Assembly: GCA_014905825.1 (NCBI GenBank)
Contig: JACGCN010000004.1
Span: forward strand, 1,488,001-1,552,000
Direction: 5' to 3'
Source of the DNA: Lyophyllum atratum
Lineage: Eukaryota > Basidiomycota > Agaricomycetes > Agaricales > Lyophyllaceae
DNA: 64,000 nucleotides
This document shows, piece after piece, positions 27,108 to 38,999 of this stretch. The number at the start of each line of letters is the position of its first letter. The first letter of the stretch is position 1. The notes beneath the pieces were generated by a model, which worked only from the letters and a program-made list of their open reading frames with translations, was not told the origin of the DNA and did not search any database. A program made the position numbers and the translations under genes.

Positions 27108-27834
27108 TCAAAAACGATAATTCCTGGACTCAAAATATTCGACAGCGAGTTTGGCCGCTTCCTCGCGAGCAGTGCCTTTATCGCGGCTTTGCGCCCAGCC
27201 TGCCCGCACGTCACCGACTATTATAACGCAAGTGAGGAAAAGCTCTTGCATGGAGGTAAACGAGACACGTACCATACACAGTTGTAAGCCACATGCAGCG
27301 GTGAGGAGGGCCAATGCACTCATCATGATATCGCACCTCCATCCTGTGTTGGTGCCCAAAGTTGTTGATCTCCGTCCTATAATCTGTAATATGTATATGT
27401 CCATCAAAGGAAGTTGGGAAAGGCGGGGTCAAGGAGCGTACGACGACGTGGTACTATAGCCACAAGTTCAGGAAATTTTGTGGGGCGAATGGGAAGAAGA
27501 ACGTACTTTGGAAGCCCCGCCTTTCTAACGCTAGGACAGCATCCCTGTCAGCCAGCTCTTTCGCACGAGAGCGGCTGCCATCGGTTGCCTGATAAGAGAT
27601 GTTGTCGACTATTGAGCATGCCTTTTATAAGCATTCGATAGAGAGATGATATCGAGGGCTTACCAGTCACCATTGCAATATAGAGCATGCCATTTGCAGG
27701 GTGAGGCTGCTCGATACATCTTCTTGTAAGTTGGAGGTTGTAGGCCTGAACAATACTATTGAGAATTGCGGTGGAATCCTCTGGATACAAGTCGGTAGGG
27801 TCCAATCGGCATAGAGGGGAAACGTACGCGGCAT
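27108..27834 (-). CDS. Tandem dsRBD-like mini-protein B (two modules)
   Basis: About 152 residues and a paralogue of gene A on the same strand. Exons: 27834-27828, 27780-27664, 27608-27507, a 12-base microexon (TACCACGTCGTC, about 27430), 27383-27273 and 27217-27108; the total of 459 bases is in frame. Start MPQDSTAILNSIVQAYNLQL (another ATG lies upstream). Module 1 continues LYIAMVTVDNISYQ and AKELADRDAVLALERRGF. Module 2 has HYRTEINNFGHQHRMEVRYH, IGPPHRCMWLTTVYV and AREEAAKLAVEYFESRNYRF. Exon 5 is 111 bases in both genes, and the RRHY(K/R)T(D/E)(L/I)NN junction made by the microexon is shared. dsRBD-like by pattern only; the basic RNA-binding patch is weak. Function unknown. Confidence 0.68.
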
Positions 27835-29393
27835 TCTTCAATGTAAGAAGATGGGGAATGAGACAGCGGATTAAGATCTTCACGGTGCAGCATGAAAGAG
27901 AAGGGGTGAGGTTATAAACCTCAATTCCCTAGTAGAGCACCTATGCGGTTCCCATGCTACGGAAATTTTCGTCAAGTGGAAAGCTGTTAGGTTATCATGC
28001 CCGCAGCGGGACATGAATACATGGAATATCTGGATAGTGGCGAAGGGGACACTGATAACGCTTGATTAGGCGACTTCGAGTCAGAGTGACAGCTGGGCAT
28101 GGGGCAATCGTTGAACCAGAGGAACAAGGGAGGCGACTGTAACACGGAAACGACAGATGTTGCGATTCCAACATCCAGTCAACCATTAATGGCCTCTGAA
28201 GCTAAAGATTTACGACCCCAAAATCGAGCACAGCCTTGACTGTGTCAATCCCGAAGACTAGAGCCAGGGGTCCGCGTACTGAAAACTGGCTGAATGCACT
28301 CGATGATTAATTGACAGGTTGCTGCGCGGCTTATGATTAGAAGGTATCTGGAGTCAAGGAATAGTGAATAAGGGGTCTGATAGATCGCAGGTGTGGCAGG
28401 TACAATGCAGCCTGAGGTATGTCCTATGCTGGTCGATTATAGGGTCGTGGGTTCGGTGGGAGACGGTCGGCGAAGGAAATCGAGACGTTCCATCCCATCT
28501 ATGATGAGAAATCTCGGTCCGCAGGTGCATTCAGAGAATTAAGCACAGGATACATATACACAGCACGGAGAAGAGGTGTCATTGCTGAAAATAGTGATTG
28601 TAACACACACGACACGCCCTTGTTAATTTATAGACTCATCAACCATGATCAGTTCTGATCAGCACAAAGAATTTTGAAACGTACAAACTAACTGGCCACG
28701 TCATCTTAGCTGATTTCGACGTTTTGGTCGCGTCTAGCTTTCCAGGCAATGTAGCCTCTTTCGTTGAGATGGTGATCTCATCGTCCTGAAATCCACGATT
28801 TGTAGGGGATGAGACTAGACGGTCCAGGTGGGTCAATTCAAAGGTAAGCGTGCTGACAGTGTGGCCGTCCGACAGATTAAGAAGAGATGACCATGGATTG
28901 TATTACCCTATCCTAGTTCGGCCTAGTGGCGACGGTTGGCGGTGTTATATAATGGCTGTGGTAACACTGTCACCAGCGTCATCCCTATCCCAAAGCGCTC
29001 CAATGGCGAATCGTGGTCTTTATGCGACAGAAGAAGCACAGGCATCTTGTGGGTTTCATTTGGGCATGATGGAGAGGTAGAAGCAAAGATTCGGGAATCA
29101 AAGCGGAAACACATTGCGTCGGCCCGAACTTCCCCGCATAACGGAAATCACGGTGACCAGACTCCGGCAACTTCTCCACGAAATGGCCCGCCCGTGTTTT
29201 CATGCTTTGGACGGTCAACGCTTCTATCTCTGGCATCTGCACATAGACATTGAACTTTGGCTCTTTTCTGCTTGACAGCCCCAACATTTTTCACTTGCCA
29301 GTAGTAGGGCTCAGGGCGCTATCGCCATTCCCCAGACTTTCAGCACACCACATCTTCAGGAATCGACTCTTTTCTACATCTGCGCCATCCAGA
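27835..29393. other. Intergenic region upstream of nitronate monooxygenase
   Basis: About 1.56 kb. One open frame on the minus strand (about 28870-28639, 75-80 codons, with VSSPTNRGFQDDEI) and overlapping plus-strand frames at 28850-29250 show no recognisable family. No credible splice-joined gene could be built. The last 150 bases should be the 5' UTR and promoter of the nitronate monooxygenase gene. Confidence 0.35.
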
Positions 29394-30937
29394 ATGCTTG
29401 TGACACCTTTGACGAAGATACTCGGGATCCGTGTGTACGTCCATTCCCTGGCCGGGTCACCGCCTTCAATTGAATACAACTCATATGCCACAGGCCCGTC
29501 GTACAAGGCGGTATGCAATGGTATACTATCCGGATCATACTATAGCTATTGCCTGTAAAGGTTGACTTAGACAATAGGGTCGGCGTCCCACAACTGGCAG
29601 GCGCAGTATCTGAGGCGGGCGGGCTGGGTTCGTGGGGCCCCGCCGTACGCAGCCTTCCCACACTGACTGCCACTATTGTTCACAGGTATTCTCACCGCTC
29701 TCACACAACCATCCCCGGACGCCCTCCGCATAGCGATCCGCGAGACGCGCAAGCTCACGTCAAAGCCATTTGGCGTGAATATAACTCTGCTGCCAAGTAT
29801 CAATCCACCCGATTACGAAGGCTACGCGCGTGCCGCGGTGGAGGAGGGCGTGCGGATATTCGAGACCGCTGGCAACAACCGTAAGTGCAGTTCTATTAGT
29901 ACTGTGAGAATGGACGCCGACGTCAGCTTAGCGGGACCTTTGATCAAGTTTTTCAAAAGTCAAGGTTGTATTGTTCTGCACAAGTGCACGACGATTAGGC
30001 ATGCGAAGGTGGGCGACATAGAAAGCTATTGATATACGCGTTCTAATGGTCCCGGGGTAGAGTGCTGAGCGACTCGGTGTCGATGTCTTGAGTATCGACG
30101 GATTCGAATGTAAGTTTTTGCACACGGTCCTGGCCTGATCGTATCAATCCCTATGTTGCAGGTGCTGGACACCCTGGTGAGGAAGACATTGGCGGTATAG
30201 TTCTTGTGCGTATATCTTTGCCGAAGCTTAGACCTGCAGCTTAGTCTAATCGACGTAGCTCGCGCGTGCTGCCAAAGAACTGAAGCTCCCGTTCATCGCT
30301 TCTGGTGGGTTTGCGGATGCCCGCGGGTTCGCTTCTGCTTTGGCTTTGGGTGCTGCTGTGAGTGTCTACTTCTACCAACCCGGCGGATACGCTCATGGAC
30401 GATATTGGGATGATAGGGCGTAAACATGGGTAAGAAATCATACTCATATCAAAATCTCACGATCGTTGCTGACAATCGGGCCCTCTAAAAGGTACTCGGT
30501 TCATGTGTACTATCGAGAGGTAGCTTTCCCAAGTCCACAGTCAATATCTTTAGCTGATTGTATCATCCAGTCCTATCCACCAGAACATCAAAGAGAAGAT
30601 CGTAGCTTCGACAGAAGCTGATACTGTCCACATCTTTCGGACATTGCGCAATACTGCGAGGGTGTTCAAAAACAAGGTCTCCTTGGAGGTCGTTGCGCTA
30701 GAACGTCGTCCCGGCGGAGCTCAGTTTGAGGAGCTCAGGGACCTTGTGTCGGGGGCAAGAGGGCGCAAAGTGTACGAGCTTGGGGACCCTGACTATGGGA
30801 TTTGGTCCGCGGGAATTGCAATTGGGCTGATCGACGATATACCAACCTGCAAAGAGTTGGTAGGAAGATTGGAAAGCGGAGTGGAAGGGATCATTGGGCA
30901 GTTGAGTGGGATGGTACAAGCAAAGAGTAAACTGTAG
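29394..30937 (+). CDS. Nitronate monooxygenase (2-nitropropane dioxygenase family)
   Basis: FMN-dependent TIM-barrel enzyme that oxidises alkyl nitronates; in fungi it is thought to detoxify propionate-3-nitronate. Start MLVTPLTKILGIR, spliced through GTACGT at about 29434 to VPVVQGGMQW, then VGVPQLAGAVSEAGGLG and ILTALTQPSPDALR. Barrel blocks follow: [58 protein letters not shown] and LPFIASGGFADARGFASALA. The phosphate-binding GGFA and LGADG-like MGTRF segments are present. Seven or more introns of about 50 bases. The catalytic His position in the CAGHPG segment is kept. Ends MVQAKSKL-stop. Confidence 0.93.
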
Positions 30938-31298
30938 ATCCTGTATAGCATATCATGCGAACGAATGACATACTTACAATGCCACGGTGCGACAGACCAT
31001 GGTAGACTTCCTCGGCACGTCGCGTTCACCGTTGGCGTGAGGTGATGGCGCTGTGACTGAGTCTGTTGACAATGTTGATGGAAATGTTGAATCCAGCGGA
31101 ATCCCGTGACCGCGTTTCGCGCATCGTGTCGAGGACCCCGCCCGGTTAACTCCGAGAGCCAATAGGGAGGCAGCAACCCTTGAGGTGGCTGGGGTCTCCG
31201 CCTGCATCGTGTTCGTTTCGTTCAGATCCAAAGAAATTGGCGGTTGTGTTTTGTTTTTGCTCTGCTCGCTGTGTTCTCTGCTGTCTTCGCTGTTATTC
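30938..31298. promoter_or_regulatory. MPS1 upstream region with TTTCGCGC motif
   Basis: About 360 bases between the nitronate monooxygenase stop and the MPS1 ATG. TTTCGCGC at 31115-31122, directly preceded by CGCG, resembles E2F/MBF-type G1/S sites. A pyrimidine-rich leader precedes the ATG. Regulatory use is inferred. Confidence 0.35.
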
Positions 31299-33383
31299 AT
31301 GTCGTCCATATCCCCGTCCACGTCCCCAAAGACCTCGTATACGCCACCATCCACGTCTCCGCCTAGAACTCCCGTCGACCACAAACAACGCACGTCCCCA
31401 GCGACCCCAGCTTCGGACGACTCATCTATCATTGACGACCTCTCTTTCGACTACGTCTTTGACAATGAAGGCAACTACGTTCGTCTTTCTAAGGGCTCAT
31501 CTTCAAAGTCCAATAACTCGTCGCCGCCCACACCACAAGACAGCCTGCCCATGCACCCGCCAGATCCTCCATTAAAGCCGTCCCCGCCGGTAGCCAGAAG
31601 AGCATCGTTGTCACGGTCAGAGAGCGCTTACCCGGTCCTAATTTCCACTACTTCGACATCCCAATCCGACGCCCAACTGCCGCGCTCATTTCAACGCGTT
31701 GCCTCCGGGCCAGCGCTCTCCAACAACAAAGCACGATCCATGCCACGACGCGTCACAACGGAGGAAGGCAACAAGCAACGACCATTGGTTCGGTCATCGC
31801 GTACTACGGACCTTCTCCAGCATGAGAAGGAAAATATCATTACTAGCGATTCTGAACAAGCTCATGACGCGCTGCACCCTGCTCGCATCGCATCTTCCCG
31901 CTCTGCGTATCCGAGGTCGGGAATCTCGGATCCACACCAGCGACAGATTATGCCTGGTCCTAACAGAGCCGGCCGAATAATGAAGTCATCTTCGTCGGCC
32001 GGAAGTGCTGTGAGGTTGACAGAATACAGCATTCCAGAATCGCACAGCACTGCCGGTCCAGTCAGTTCTGACATCCCTTCGGACTTGGAGACCGATTTGG
32101 GTGCGTTTCTGTCATGATGATGGAGCTTGCTTTCGTTGACCATTTCATTGCAGAGGATGTACCAGCTTACCATCCACCCCCTTCATACACTCCGTTTCCC
32201 AGCTCTGAACCACCGTCTGATGTTGGGATCGCGGATGACACGGAACTTATTGAGCCTGCCTCAGTGCCAATACCTTCCGCAAACCCACCGATAGCTACGA
32301 CTTCCAGACAAAGGAGCTATGGCGCTGTCCCCAGCAGTAGCGCGCGCGAGCCCAATTTCCCTCCAGAAGTCGCATTAACTCTGTCCACAGGAGCAAGACC
32401 GCGGCGGTCAGCTAGCCTGAGTGATGCTTTGAGTCGTAAGTCGCAGTTTGTCATCTTCTGAGGATAAAACTGACCAGTTGGTTAGTGCACGAAACAGGAT
32501 ACGGGCATCATCACCAGCAGCAACAGCAACTTAGGGAACAATACCAGAATATGAGATCTGGTCAGTGCATAATTTGTGTTAACACGGCGGCGATTTTCTG
32601 ATATTCCCCTCACTGCACAGGTTCAATTGCGAATGATAGGGAAGGTGGAGCACGACGGGTAACACCTGAAGAGAGGGAAAGGGATATGCGGAGTTAGTCC
32701 TTCTTTCCTTTACTTCTTCACACTTACTCATACATCTTAGAGTATCGACGAGACGCAGAAGAAGTCGAACGTACATGTCTTTTCTCACATTTCTCCACAT
32801 TGGGTATCGAGCTCTAACTTTCCCTGATTTCAGGTCGCCATGCGGAACAAGCACAACATCACGATTCGCCGTATAACCAAGACCAACCTCAACAACAGCC
32901 GGCACCACCAGCACATCGACCATATGGCCATAGACGCCGCGACTCTGATACTTTGCGATCGATGCCGGCATCCGCTGAGTTGGGGTCTCCTACAGTCATG
33001 GATTCATCATCTCGCGCGGGAGGGGTGTCCCCTTCCGGCATTCGTGCAGGTCGTTCCTCTCCGCCTGGTGCGAGAGTGGGCCGAATATCGCCGCCCGGAA
33101 AGGTGTCACCGCCTGGAGCGAGAGGGCGATTATCTCCACCTTCCATCAAGGAAGGGCGTGTTTCCCCTCCCACTGCGCGTGCAACAGGGAGAGTCTCGCC
33201 TGCCCCTGCGACTGCCCTTGCAACACACAGACGGAGCCCCACGGCACCCGAGGCCGTTCTGAGGGATGGTCCAGCCCCTGGACGAGCTCCTGCAGCGAAG
33301 ACTTGGGCTGCAAGTGATCGGGAGGATGATTATGGTTACCAGAATGGGGGTGAAAGGGAGAGAGAGCGGGAGGCTAGGCGGAT

Positions 33384-33431
<48 letters not shown>

Positions 33432-34907
33432 GCAGCAGCAGTACATGCGGGCGCCTCCCATGCCGACGGGTCCTGTGTCTCAACCGGCTCGTCAGTTGGT
33501 GGTACGCCTCACACATCTTTTCGTATAGATCTCCTCCACTTACTCTTTCACTTTAGGTAAATAAAAAATCTTACGCTCGTCTGGACCAGATTGGGAAGGG
33601 TGGCTCTTCCCGCGTTTACCGAGTACTTGCTCAGACCGGCGAGCTCTATGCCATCAAGCGGGTCTCTCTTGACAAGACGGATACCGAAGCGATGAGCGGA
33701 TACATGAACGAAATCGCGCTTCTGAAGCGACTGGAAGGCAATTCCCGCATCATCAGGCTGATCGATAGCGAGGTGAAGCCAGGGCCTGGCGGGAGTAAAG
33801 GCTACCTGATGTTGGTCATGGAGTGTGGTGAGGTGGACCTTGCCAGGCTGATTAGTGACAGAGCCAATGAACCTCTAAATATGGTCTGGGTGGCATACTA
33901 TTGGCAGCAGGTGAGTCTCCTATGCAGACCATTGTTTGCGCCCACGAACTGCTGCTGAGCGGTTTGACATGTAGATGTTGCAAGCAGTACATATTATTCA
34001 TGAAGAGAAGATAGTGCACTCCGATTTGAAGCCTGCGAACTTCGTCATCGTGAGAGGGCAGCTGAAATTGATTGATTTTGGGATAGCAAATGCTATCGCA
34101 AATGATACAACCAATATCCAGCGAGATCATCAGGTGGATATTTTATTGCTACACTTCCATCTGCTATCGACTTCTCACGCTCGTTCTTTCTTAATCAGAT
34201 TGGCACTGTTAATTACATGAGCCCTGAGGCTATCGAGCTACCGGATGGGATGCGGAGGCTGAAAGTCGGACGCCCCAGTGATATCTGGTCCCTTGGTTGT
34301 ATTCTCTACCAGATGGTCTACGGCCACCCCCCCTTCCAACATCTTTCCGTCTATCAAAAGATGAAAGCTATCCCAGACTTGGCGTACATCATTGAGTTCC
34401 CAGAATACTCCATCCCTCCCGCACCAGCACCAAGGCTCAGCAGCACGGGTGCCTCGTCAGGCGCAGTCACCCCTCCGAAGACGCTTGATCATCTCAAGAG
34501 GAGGGTCCGACGCGATGTCATTGAAAGCATGAAAAGTTGCTTATGCCGTAATCCGAAAGAAAGGGCGTCGATTCCTGACCTTTTGGATCAAGGTTGGCTG
34601 GCAATGAATGAACGTGAGTGCTGGTCCGTCTTGCATTCAACCTGTTAGTGGACTCACGTCTTCTGAAGCTGAGGCACCTGCTGTCAAAGACCTTCTGGCA
34701 CCTGATGAGACTGTCATCAACCCGTATTATATGCGGCAGCTGCTCCAATATGGGATCAAGCTGGGTGAAGCGCAGAATGCAGATATGAGTCCAGAAGCGC
34801 TACTACGAGAGGCAGAGGTGCGGTTTACCTCAGGAAAGCCGTGTAATCATTTACTGACATCTTAGCCTCAGCGTCTCGTGGCAGAATTGAAATCAATCCA
34901 GCCCTAG
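31299..34907 (+). CDS. MPS1: Dual-specificity protein kinase Mps1/TTK
   Basis: Kinetochore and spindle-pole kinase of the spindle assembly checkpoint. Start [20 protein letters not shown]; the frame runs on upstream without an ATG. The N-terminal two thirds are Ser/Pro-rich and disordered, with a 19-residue Gln tract just before the kinase domain. The kinase domain starts [20 protein letters not shown] (GxGxxS loop), with YAIKRVSLD for the Lys, [14 protein letters not shown] (the HSDLKPANF loop marks the Mps1/TTK family), [12 protein letters not shown] and [11 protein letters not shown]. The last exons give [21 protein letters not shown] and end LKSIQP-stop after an intron at about 34818. All catalytic residues are kept. 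About 1,000 residues. The gene sits head to tail with the PLK4-like gene. Confidence 0.93.
33385..33441 (+). repeat. CAG/CAA polyglutamine tract in MPS1
   Basis: Nineteen consecutive CAG and CAA codons encode polyglutamine between the Ser/Pro-rich region and the kinase domain. The mixed codons would slow replication slippage compared with a pure CAG run. Confidence 0.9.
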
Positions 34908-35580
34908 TGTTCTTCCTTGGGCCTCTCCAGCTTTTCTTTTTTATTTATTTCTCACTGGCACAAGCATTGACTTTCATCTCATCATCGCACACTCAGCTTT
35001 CCCCTCCACCTCACTTACTTGCATTCATGCTTTACTCAAAAGCACGCCTCGCGCGTCCCGCCCATTCGTTCATCATTTCTTGTCCCCTTCTCTGCTCCTG
35101 CGTCTCATGCCTGCGTCACAGCTTGTCCATGTTATCAAACTGTATTGTGTATAAGTGGCCATAATCCTCGACGTGTACTAAAATATCTCTATGGTCCGCT
35201 ACTGCATCTGGGCATTTATATCTATGTCTGCCGTATGCTACCCTCCTCCGGATCCGTTTCTTCAACTCGATCATGACTCTTCGCATGCACCACCACACTC
35301 ATTCGCTATGGCTCTAGTTGTCTCCTTTTCTACATCTCTATTCACGACCGTGTTCAAGGCGGTCCCACCCACACCAATATATATTCCTATTTCCCTCCAT
35401 ACCTTGTTCTCGACTTGGTAGCTCGGGGCTGAAATGTTGAAAGCCCAACCGAGTCACCCCCATCACGAGGTCGTGACAGACGCGTTTAAGTTGCGTGTGA
35501 CGGCCCTATCCCACCTCTGGCTCTCTCCCTCTTCACCGTTGTCCCTTTGTTCCTATCTTCTCTTATTTTATTCATTCATT
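34908..35580. other. Intergenic region and promoter of the PLK4-like gene
   Basis: About 670 bases, pyrimidine-rich, with no gene recognised. ACGCGT at 35480-35485, in the context GACGCGTTTA, lies about 96 bases before the next ATG; the same ten bases occur in the borealin/ERG26 promoter. Confidence 0.4.
35480..35485. promoter_or_regulatory. ACGCGT (MCB-like) site upstream of the PLK4-like gene
   Basis: The hexamer matches the MluI cell-cycle box bound by MBF in other fungi. With one expected per about 4 kb by chance, it is suggestive only because of its position and its shared flanks with 53009-53018. Confidence 0.3.
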
Positions 35581-38500
35581 ATGGCCCCTTTGGCTCCAGC
35601 TGTCGGAGATACGATTACGAATGGCCTCGAGGTGCTGCCGGCTCTCAGTACCTCTCCGCCGTGTCATAAATGTCATTTTGCAGGCATATGAAATCTTAGA
35701 AAAGCTGCGGAGCGCCGAGGAATCCACGCTATATCGCGTGGTCTGTAAGAGTGGTCGGTTGAGAAATCGCCAACTCGCGCTTAAAAAGGTCAGGCTGTCG
35801 GCATGCCTCGCATATTTTAAATACTACCTGAACTTGATGCAGGTTCTTATTCCATCCTCATCGTCAACATCCGCGAAGCGCCACCTCATGTCAACAACCT
35901 CTCTCCATCAAGCGCTTCACCACCCTAACATAGTTTCGATGCTCTCCGCATTCTGCACCACCCAAGAGACCTTTCACGTCTTAGAGCTGTGTTCTCTAGG
36001 CAACCTATCACAATTCCTTGGCTCTCGTTCTCTTCCAGTTCTTTCGGAATCCGAACTTCGTGGTGTAATCAAGAGTCTTGCAGATGCTCTTACGTATCTG
36101 AGGAAAGCGCTTATTATTCACGGAGACATCAATCCATCGAACATTTTGTTGACAAGTGATTATGGAGTGGTGGGTGTGGTACACGGCCACTATCTACCGA
36201 TGCAATTGACTTACCTTGGCAATAGAAACTATCCAACTTCAAACAATCCATCCGCCTGTCAAGTCGCGACTCTACGGCATCTTCATCGTTATGCGTTACT
36301 TCGAATTACACTGCGCCGTGAGTGATGCCTTTCCCTCCAGCGATTTTCCTGAATCCCCTCGGTAGCGAACTTGCATCTGGAGAGTCCTACGGATTTTCTG
36401 TCGACATCTGGTCCTTGGGCTGTGTTATGGTCTATTGCGTATCCGGACAAGCACCATTCGATGTGAGTGAGTCTTGTCCTATCATCGCCTTGAGAAACCC
36501 ACGTCTTGCCTTCAGGTAATATTCGCCCGTAGACTACCTAAAGGCGTCACGCAACCGACGTGTGATTTGCCCAAGCACCTTTCAAGCGATTTGAAAGAGC
36601 TCATTTCCAGCACTTTGCAAGTTGTGAGAATATTTAAATAATGATACATCCTGCGCCACCTTTGCTCAGAACTCCACCTGATTAGATTCCGGAAAAACGA
36701 ATCTACCTACCTGACATCTTATCACACCCATTCCTTGCAAACAATATGCCAGTTGTCTCTCTTCGCCCCTGCGCTAACTCGAATACCCGCTCTCAGAAGT
36801 CTTTCGACGATCTATCACACCCCCCAAGGGATCGTCATCAAGCCTTCAATTCGCCTCCCTTCCAAACCAATCAAGCGATACGCAGCACTGCGAGGCATGT
36901 ATCTGATCAAAACCAACACATTACCCACAACAGAACAAAGATTATCCTTGGAGATATCGGCAACTTGGACCTGAGAAACATGCTAGGCAACAAAAAGGCG
37001 TCCAGTAAGATCCCTCCGTCGGCGAGGCCTACAAGACGCATCGTCTCCGACCCTATTCCTCGTCGCCTAATTACTTCCCGCGGCATCAAAGCACTGAACA
37101 TGTACTCTGAGACACCTGTTCGACCATCCTCAGTACTCCAGATGAATGACGACACCACATCGGCGCCTAAAATATGCCAAGATTCGGGCTCCTTGTGCTC
37201 TGCGACACCGTCTACGCCGTCGCTTGACGCGGAGACTAGATCATCGGAACTGACACGAATACCCCACGGGGGTCGCATTCTAGAGGACAAGCAGGAGCAA
37301 GGAGACAGCCCGCACTCGGGTGTGCTTGACGATGAACAGGTAGTAACCATCTCAGAGATTTTCACACCAGCCCTCAAGGACTAACGGTTCTGTTGTAACC
37401 TGAGATTTCTGCCTCTCTCCTGAAACTGCCTGTTGGCACTGTGCGACCCACACCATTAAATACGTCGGCCATGGGTTGTCAAACACACAAGACACCGTAT
37501 GGTCAAGTTACCATATTATCTTCCCGTTCTCTCCTCGTAGATTTCCGAGAAAGCGAACGCAGGAAAGGATTCAAAGGAGGTGAAGTACTTGTCGTAGAGC
37601 CAGACGGCTCCAAGGTGAACCCTCCTCAATTTCCAAGCGAGAAAATGCTCACCTAGAATTCGTCCTTCTCTAGATTTCAATCTATAGCGCCCCGCATCTG
37701 AGTTCACCGTGTTGTCTTCTTGAGCCCATACAAACATATTCTCTTCAAACCCTACCGCCCGTCTACTGGAGACAATACAATGATGCTGCCCGCCTCGTCG
37801 ATCAGATAAAGCAACGTACACCCAAGGTACACGGGCCAGAGGCCCACTTTTTGAAAGTTTACCTGATGCAAGTGCTTGTAGCTCGTTGTATATTTGGTCG
37901 CGGCGAAATGCACTCTCATGGCCAACACTCCTCTCGCAGATATAGAATTGTTGCTCAACGGCTCATCCTCGTCGCCGAATAGAGACCGTACAGCCAATGA
38001 TCCCTCACTCCGCATCCGCTTCTCGCGACAAAGCCAGTCCATTGAGTTTGCGCGCCATATTTCTAGCGCACGAGGAGAAGAGTGGACAAAAAAGGTGCTA
38101 GCCTCGGCGTCTGAACCTCCATATGTTTCCACGAAAGACTGGAAGGGCTTGGAACAGATGGAAAAGGATGCTATGCACGATTTGACGCGCTTTGTGCGGA
38201 CGTGCGACGTGGTTGAGGTACTCATAGACACAACATCTTCATCCTCTACCAACAACGCTCCCTCGACAGCTGAAGACACCAAGTTCAGTGTTCCGTTCAC
38301 GGTTGAGAAACCGGGGCGCCATCAACAAACGTTCAACTCGTCCACCTCGGTACCTACGATCGCAAGTAGCTTTCCATCGTTTTTCAACTTCGCCCCTCGC
38401 CCATCAAAGCTTTCCGCTGCCACAATCGCACTTTCAACACCGCTAGTTAAAACCAGTGTCCCTGTCCCAGTAGCACCGCAAGAGCTTTTATCTCAAGGAC

Positions 38501-38909
38501 CCGAAATCAGCGCCAGCCGTGTTCCCTCGAACATCAATTCCGCGTGGCGCGACGATGATCTCGACCTAACAGTCGGAGGTCGAGGCATGCAGACTCGATT
38601 CATGCCCTCTGTCGGATGGTGCATAAGGTACGCGTCCAGGGTTTCACAAGGCGGGCGGTACAGGATGATGTTCTTGGACGGCGTTGCGCTCGATATCGAC
38701 GTAGACGAGGATTGGGTAGAATTCAAGAGCCAGGCAGGAGAGACCACCGTGTAAGTTGTGTCATTCGACTTCTCGAATTCCTTCACTGAACAGAATATGG
38801 ACATGGTAGTTACAATATTCGAGATTGCGGCTCAAAGCGAAAGATAGGGGAGCGGATGAAGGTGTTCGAAGAGTTTGTGTCCTTGTTCGACGACAGCCAT
38901 GAGGAATAG
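35581..38909 (+). CDS. PLK4: PLK4/SAK-like polo-family protein with degenerate kinase domain
   Basis: Start MAPLAPAVGDTITNGLE, spliced to AYEILEKLRSAEESTLYRVV: the glycine loop has lost its glycines. The Lys is kept (LALKKV). The catalytic loop is IIHGDINPSNILL (HRD to HGD, Lys to Asn) and DFG is replaced by LSNFK after a good intron at about 36171. APE is kept (YTAPELASGE, 48-base intron), as is VDIWSLGCV. Further on, YGQVTILSSRSLLVDFRE, ERRKGFKGGEVLVV and LQTLPPVYWRQYNDAARL with RTPK, then AAKCTLMANTPLADIELLLN, match the PLK4 cryptic polo boxes. The end, VGWCIRYASRVSQGG and YRMMFLDGVALDIDVDEDW, reads as the C-terminal polo box. A pseudokinase is likely. In animals PLK4 drives centriole duplication, and agaricomycetes lack centrioles, so the role here is open. 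Confidence 0.82.
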
Positions 38910-38999
38910 GTCGGATTTTCGATCGAAGTTTCATCTTTCACATGAAGGATACAGCATATTGGATACAGATGGATTGACGAGCCATACAACTTCTTCAAA

